From positions 62,001 to 126,000 of the forward strand of contig JAVJVY010000004.1 of assembly GCA_040220895.1 (NCBI GenBank): DNA of 64,000 nt, written 5' to 3'. Under the pieces are notes generated by a model, which saw only the letters and a program-made list of their open reading frames with translations, was not told the origin of the DNA and ran no database searches. The position numbers and the translations under genes are program-made. Shown here one piece after another: positions 61,394 through 64,000 of this stretch. The stretch's first letter is position 1, and each line of letters begins with the position of its first letter. The DNA is from UBA11591 sp040220895. GTDB taxonomy: Bacteria; Bacteroidota; Bacteroidia; Flavobacteriales_E; Vicingaceae.

Positions 61394-61498
61394 AGCAAGT
61401 AAAATTAATCCTTATAGGACGCTTAGGGCGCTCAGCCAAAGGTAGAATCATTGGCCCCCGCCCTTTATGAGCAATATCAAGCTCTTGGCAAACATTAC

Positions 61499-63436
61499 TC
61501 AGTTAAGGATAGCGCCTAAGCTCTGCAAGTTTAGCTCATCACTAACTTTTGAGGCTGCCGGCTGATATAGTTGTTCAATTTCAACACGGTGCCGCTCGAT
61601 GATTTTATGCCGCACCATTTTCATGGTTGAATTGACCATTTTATTTGATTCGGAAAATGGTTCTGGAGCGATAAAGAAATAAGAAGGAAGCCACTTGCTG
61701 GGAAACTGGCCCGCATAAGCCGGGTCTTTTTTAAAACGCTCCACGTCTTTTTTTATCAAGTCGAGGGCGTCTTCTTTTTTGAGCGACCTAAGCCTGGAAA
61801 CTTTAAGCGGATCAATGGTCACAATTGCCGTGGTATACTTTTTCTGCTCGTTAAAGACCATGGCTTGACCAAGTAATTCTGTGGAACTAACAATGGCTTC
61901 TTCTATGCCCTCCGGACTGTATTTTTCGCCATCTTCCGAAATGAGCAAGGCTTTGTTTCTCCCGGTAACAACCAGGAAGCCGTCCTTGTCCAGGTATCCC
62001 AAGTCACCGGTCCAGAGCCAATCATCAATGATTACCTCGGCCGTGGCCGCAGCGTTTTTGTAATAACCCTTCATGATGTTGTCGCCCTTAATAACGATCT
62101 CTCCAATTTCACCCGGCATTGCTTCATGAAGCTTTTCCTTCATGATCCGGCAAGAAATAGACGGCATGACCTTTCCGCTTGTACCCATTTTGCGCTCCAT
62201 CGGTGTATTCGAAGAAATGATCGGAGCTGCCTCGGTCAATCCATATCCTTGAAAAATAGGCGAACCGATGGCCCTGAAAAACTGCTGTTGTTTTATATCA
62301 AGAAGCGCCCCGCCACCAACAAGGTATTTTATTTCTCCACCAAAAACATTGCGTAGCTTTTTAAAGATCAGCGCAGAAGCCAACACATGGGGAACGAAGG
62401 TGCGCACTTTTATCCAAAATGATACGCGGCCATGGCCATCTCCGTTGCGTGAAATCCCCGCCTTTAACCCGGCCCGAAACAGGGCATCGATTTGCCGCCC
62501 TTTCTGTGAAATACCCTCCTTCATTTTATTCATAAAATTCGCACTGAGGGCGGGAACGGTCAAAAGAAATTCGGGCCTCACCTCCTTTAAATTAATGGGG
62601 ATATTTTTAAGCGCATTGGAAGTCCCACCTCGAGCATCGAGAAAGTACAGGTCCAAGGCCTTGAACAAGGCCCCGTAGAGGGCAACGGTATGCGCAAATG
62701 AATGATCAACAGGCAAGATTACCAGGGTCCTGAAGCCTTCTTTTAAACCGAAGGAGTCAATACCATCCTTTGCATTTGAATAGTAATTGAGATGGCTAAG
62801 CATGATTCCCTTGGGGTTTCCGGTGGTACCCGAAGTGTAAGAAATATTTACAATGTCGTTTTCGGAAATGCCCTTCTTTAAATCAGTTACCCCAGAAGGG
62901 TCCGATTCAAATAATTTTTTACCCCGATCAAGAAGTTCCCAAAAAGTGAATCCACGATCGCGACCCAAACCATTTGATTCCAATTGATCGAAGAAATGGC
63001 CAATATCGGAATCCAGGTAAATGAGTTTCATTCGACAGTCTTTCAGGCCGGCGGCAACTTCCATCACCTTAGAAAGGCTGTTCTTTGACACGAATAGGGC
63101 CACACATTCAGAGTGATCCAGACGAAAGGGGAGCTCTTCGGGCAGCAGCTTAACCGACAATGGCACTGAGATTACGCCAATTTTCAACAGGGAATATTCA
63201 GAGATGATCCATTGTGGGCTGCCTTCCGAGAGGATGGCCGCTTTATCCCCCTTTTTTAGTCCGATTTCCAAAAGAGCAGCGCTTAAATAATCAGAAAGGG
63301 CGTTTATCTGGCTATAGGTATAAGAGACCCAGCCACGTTCAGTTTTGTGACTTGCGTATTTGAAGTCAGCATATTTTTGGGCTGCCCGCTCTAATAATTC
63401 AATGATATTGCGTTTCCCTTTTTCGAGCTCAATCAT
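61499..63436 (-). CDS. Long-chain acyl-CoA synthetase (AMP-binding)
   Basis: 645 residues. The P-loop-like motif YTSGTTGNPKGIML is near 206-219, GYGLTEAAPIISSN near 404, and the adenylation motif WLWTGDLGYLDKDGFLVVTGR near 482-502 (key residues TGDLG and TGR). It activates fatty acids to acyl-CoA through acyl-AMP. Length and the long first domain fit the FadD15/long-chain group rather than short-chain ligases. It is divergent from the next gene across 143 bp with a palindrome. Confidence 0.92.
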   Translation of the reverse strand: MIELEKGKRNIIELLERAAQKYADFKYASHKTERGWVSYTYSQINALSDYLSAALLEIGLKKGDKAAILSEGSPQWIISEYSLLKIGVISVPLSVKLLPEELPFRLDHSECVALFVSKNSLSKVMEVAAGLKDCRMKLIYLDSDIGHFFDQLESNGLGRDRGFTFWELLDRGKKLFESDPSGVTDLKKGISENDIVNISYTSGTTGNPKGIMLSHLNYYSNAKDGIDSFGLKEGFRTLVILPVDHSFAHTVALYGALFKALDLYFLDARGGTSNALKNIPINLKEVRPEFLLTVPALSANFMNKMKEGISQKGRQIDALFRAGLKAGISRNGDGHGRVSFWIKVRTFVPHVLASALIFKKLRNVFGGEIKYLVGGGALLDIKQQQFFRAIGSPIFQGYGLTEAAPIISSNTPMERKMGTSGKVMPSISCRIMKEKLHEAMPGEIGEIVIKGDNIMKGYYKNAAATAEVIIDDWLWTGDLGYLDKDGFLVVTGRNKALLISEDGEKYSPEGIEEAIVSSTELLGQAMVFNEQKKYTTAIVTIDPLKVSRLRSLKKEDALDLIKKDVERFKKDPAYAGQFPSKWLPSYFFIAPEPFSESNKMVNSTMKMVRHKIIERHRVEIEQLYQPAASKVSDELNLQSLGAILN

Positions 63437-63470
63437 TTATGGCTTGTATTGCGGTTAAATATAGAAAGGC

Positions 63471-63494
63471 CCTTGCAGTATTCCTAATGCAAGG
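63471..63494. promoter_or_regulatory. Inverted repeat between divergent genes
   Basis: CCTTGCA (63471-63477) and TGCAAGG (63488-63494) form a perfect 7-bp inverted repeat with a 10-bp spacer, placed in the gap between the acyl-CoA synthetase and the next gene. No T-run follows, so an operator is more likely than a terminator. Confidence 0.4.
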
Positions 63495-63579
63495 CACCAC
63501 CTATTTTTAGGTTGTATAAAGAACTTATAAGAAGGCGCTTGGATAATTGGCAACACTTGAAAAAGTTTATATTCATTGG

Positions 63580-64000
63580 ATGAACCCCCTATTGGATAAA
63601 GCAAGTGTTAGAAAAATCATGGGGCCACTTACAGCCTTGACCCTGATGCTAACGGCTTCAATTTCTAAGGGGCAAAATGACTATTTGTCTGATTCAATTA
63701 CCACAACCAACGGGGGCCGATTGTATTACCAGAGCGGTCAATTACTCAGCATCAATGAGGTATTGAAAATAACCAAGCCTTTTCAAGAGGCACACCGGGA
63801 AATTGCAAAGGCTAAATCCAATAAAGACGCCGTAACAGTTTTCGGACTCATTGGAGGCTTCATGATTGGCTGGCCGATAGGAACGGCACTGGGAGGCGGA
63901 GAGCCCAATTGGGGTGTGGCCGCAGCGGGCGTGGGCCTCCTGGTCATTACCATTCCGATTGGCAGCGCGTATCGAAGGCATAGTAAAAACGGAGTTAAGC
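63580..64000 (+). CDS. Hypothetical exported or membrane protein (partial, runs off the right edge)
   Basis: The frame is open from ATG 63580 to the window end (140 codons). A signal-like N-terminus has its hydrophobic core near 14-26 (PLTALTLMLTAS), followed by a polar part with LYYQSGQLLSINEVL near 47-61. Two Gly-rich hydrophobic helices lie near 87-105 (VFGLIGGFMIGWPIGTALG) and 110-128, as in glycine-zipper proteins. I do not recognise it. The stop and total length are unknown. Confidence 0.6.
   Translation, partial: MNPLLDKASVRKIMGPLTALTLMLTASISKGQNDYLSDSITTTNGGRLYYQSGQLLSINEVLKITKPFQEAHREIAKAKSNKDAVTVFGLIGGFMIGWPIGTALGGGEPNWGVAAAGVGLLVITIPIGSAYRRHSKNGVK

Noticed and set aside
1..64000. 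CRISPR arrays, insertion sequences, prophage or integron
   Set aside because: No regular direct repeats, transposase, integrase or phage structural genes were seen in either strand.

Overview
The window (64 kb, about 43-45% GC by eye) looks like chromosomal DNA of a Bacteroidota bacterium, most likely an aerobic, pigmented member of the Cytophagales (Flammeovirgaceae-like). Supporting signs are a fused CcoN-CcoO cbb3 oxidase, a PorZ-like type IX secretion protein, families typical of this phylum (DUF4175, DUF4837, carboxypeptidase-regulatory-domain proteins, YwqK/MORN proteins), promoters of the TTTG / TAnnTTTG kind, few Shine-Dalgarno sequences and many TTG/GTG starts. I see no insertion sequence, prophage, integrase or CRISPR array. 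Genes are dense; only one stretch without a gene exceeds 300 bases (52713-53098).

Layout. 1-7511 (minus): cytochrome cbb3 oxidase structural and assembly genes ccoI-ccoS-ccoNO-ccoQ-ccoP-ccoG (ccoG runs off the left edge). 7591-8731 (plus): a DUF308 membrane protein and a CxxC-rich protein. 8734-27936: a surface-polysaccharide locus. It holds two polytopic membrane proteins, a tightly coupled plus-strand cassette of two MBOAT O-acyltransferases alternating with two SGNH-type partners (11489-17052), and a minus-strand block with a double-domain GT2 glycosyltransferase, a Wzt/Wzm-type ABC exporter, an FkbM methyltransferase, an initiating sugar-phosphate transferase, an O-antigen ligase/polymerase, two GT4 glycosyltransferases and a SAM methyltransferase. 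28059-34487: a J-domain membrane protein, a NUMOD4/HNH-like protein, a prolyl oligopeptidase lipoprotein, recO and a porZ-like gene. 34737-36270: a GT-C-like membrane protein and tRNA-Arg(UCG).

36324-40562 (minus): carotenoid operon crtI-crtB-(TPR-like)-crtZ behind a MerR-type regulator that keeps the residues of the B12-binding photoreceptor CarH. 40669-50918 (minus): a housekeeping block with mnmG bracketed by two parS-like palindromes, ybeY, an RsbW-type ATPase, a 1100-residue DUF4175 protein, a DUF4837 lipoprotein, a LysM lytic transglycosylase, gatA and tatA. 51036-52712: a thioredoxin-like lipoprotein and rpiB. 53099-57344 (plus): an exported MORN-repeat protein translationally coupled to a PAS histidine kinase and followed by a LytTR response regulator, behind an AT-rich leader with repeated TTAACAA/TTGTTAA heptamers. 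The same heptamer lies in the promoters of the CarH-like gene and crtI. 57337-64000: a glutamine amidotransferase, two small exported proteins, a carboxypeptidase-regulatory-domain protein, a cystathionine/methionine lyase-type enzyme, a long-chain acyl-CoA synthetase and a partial membrane protein.

The regions that most deserve a closer look are the CarH-like/crt regulatory region with its possible link to the MORN-kinase-regulator system, the parS pair around mnmG, and the dual MBOAT/SGNH cassette.
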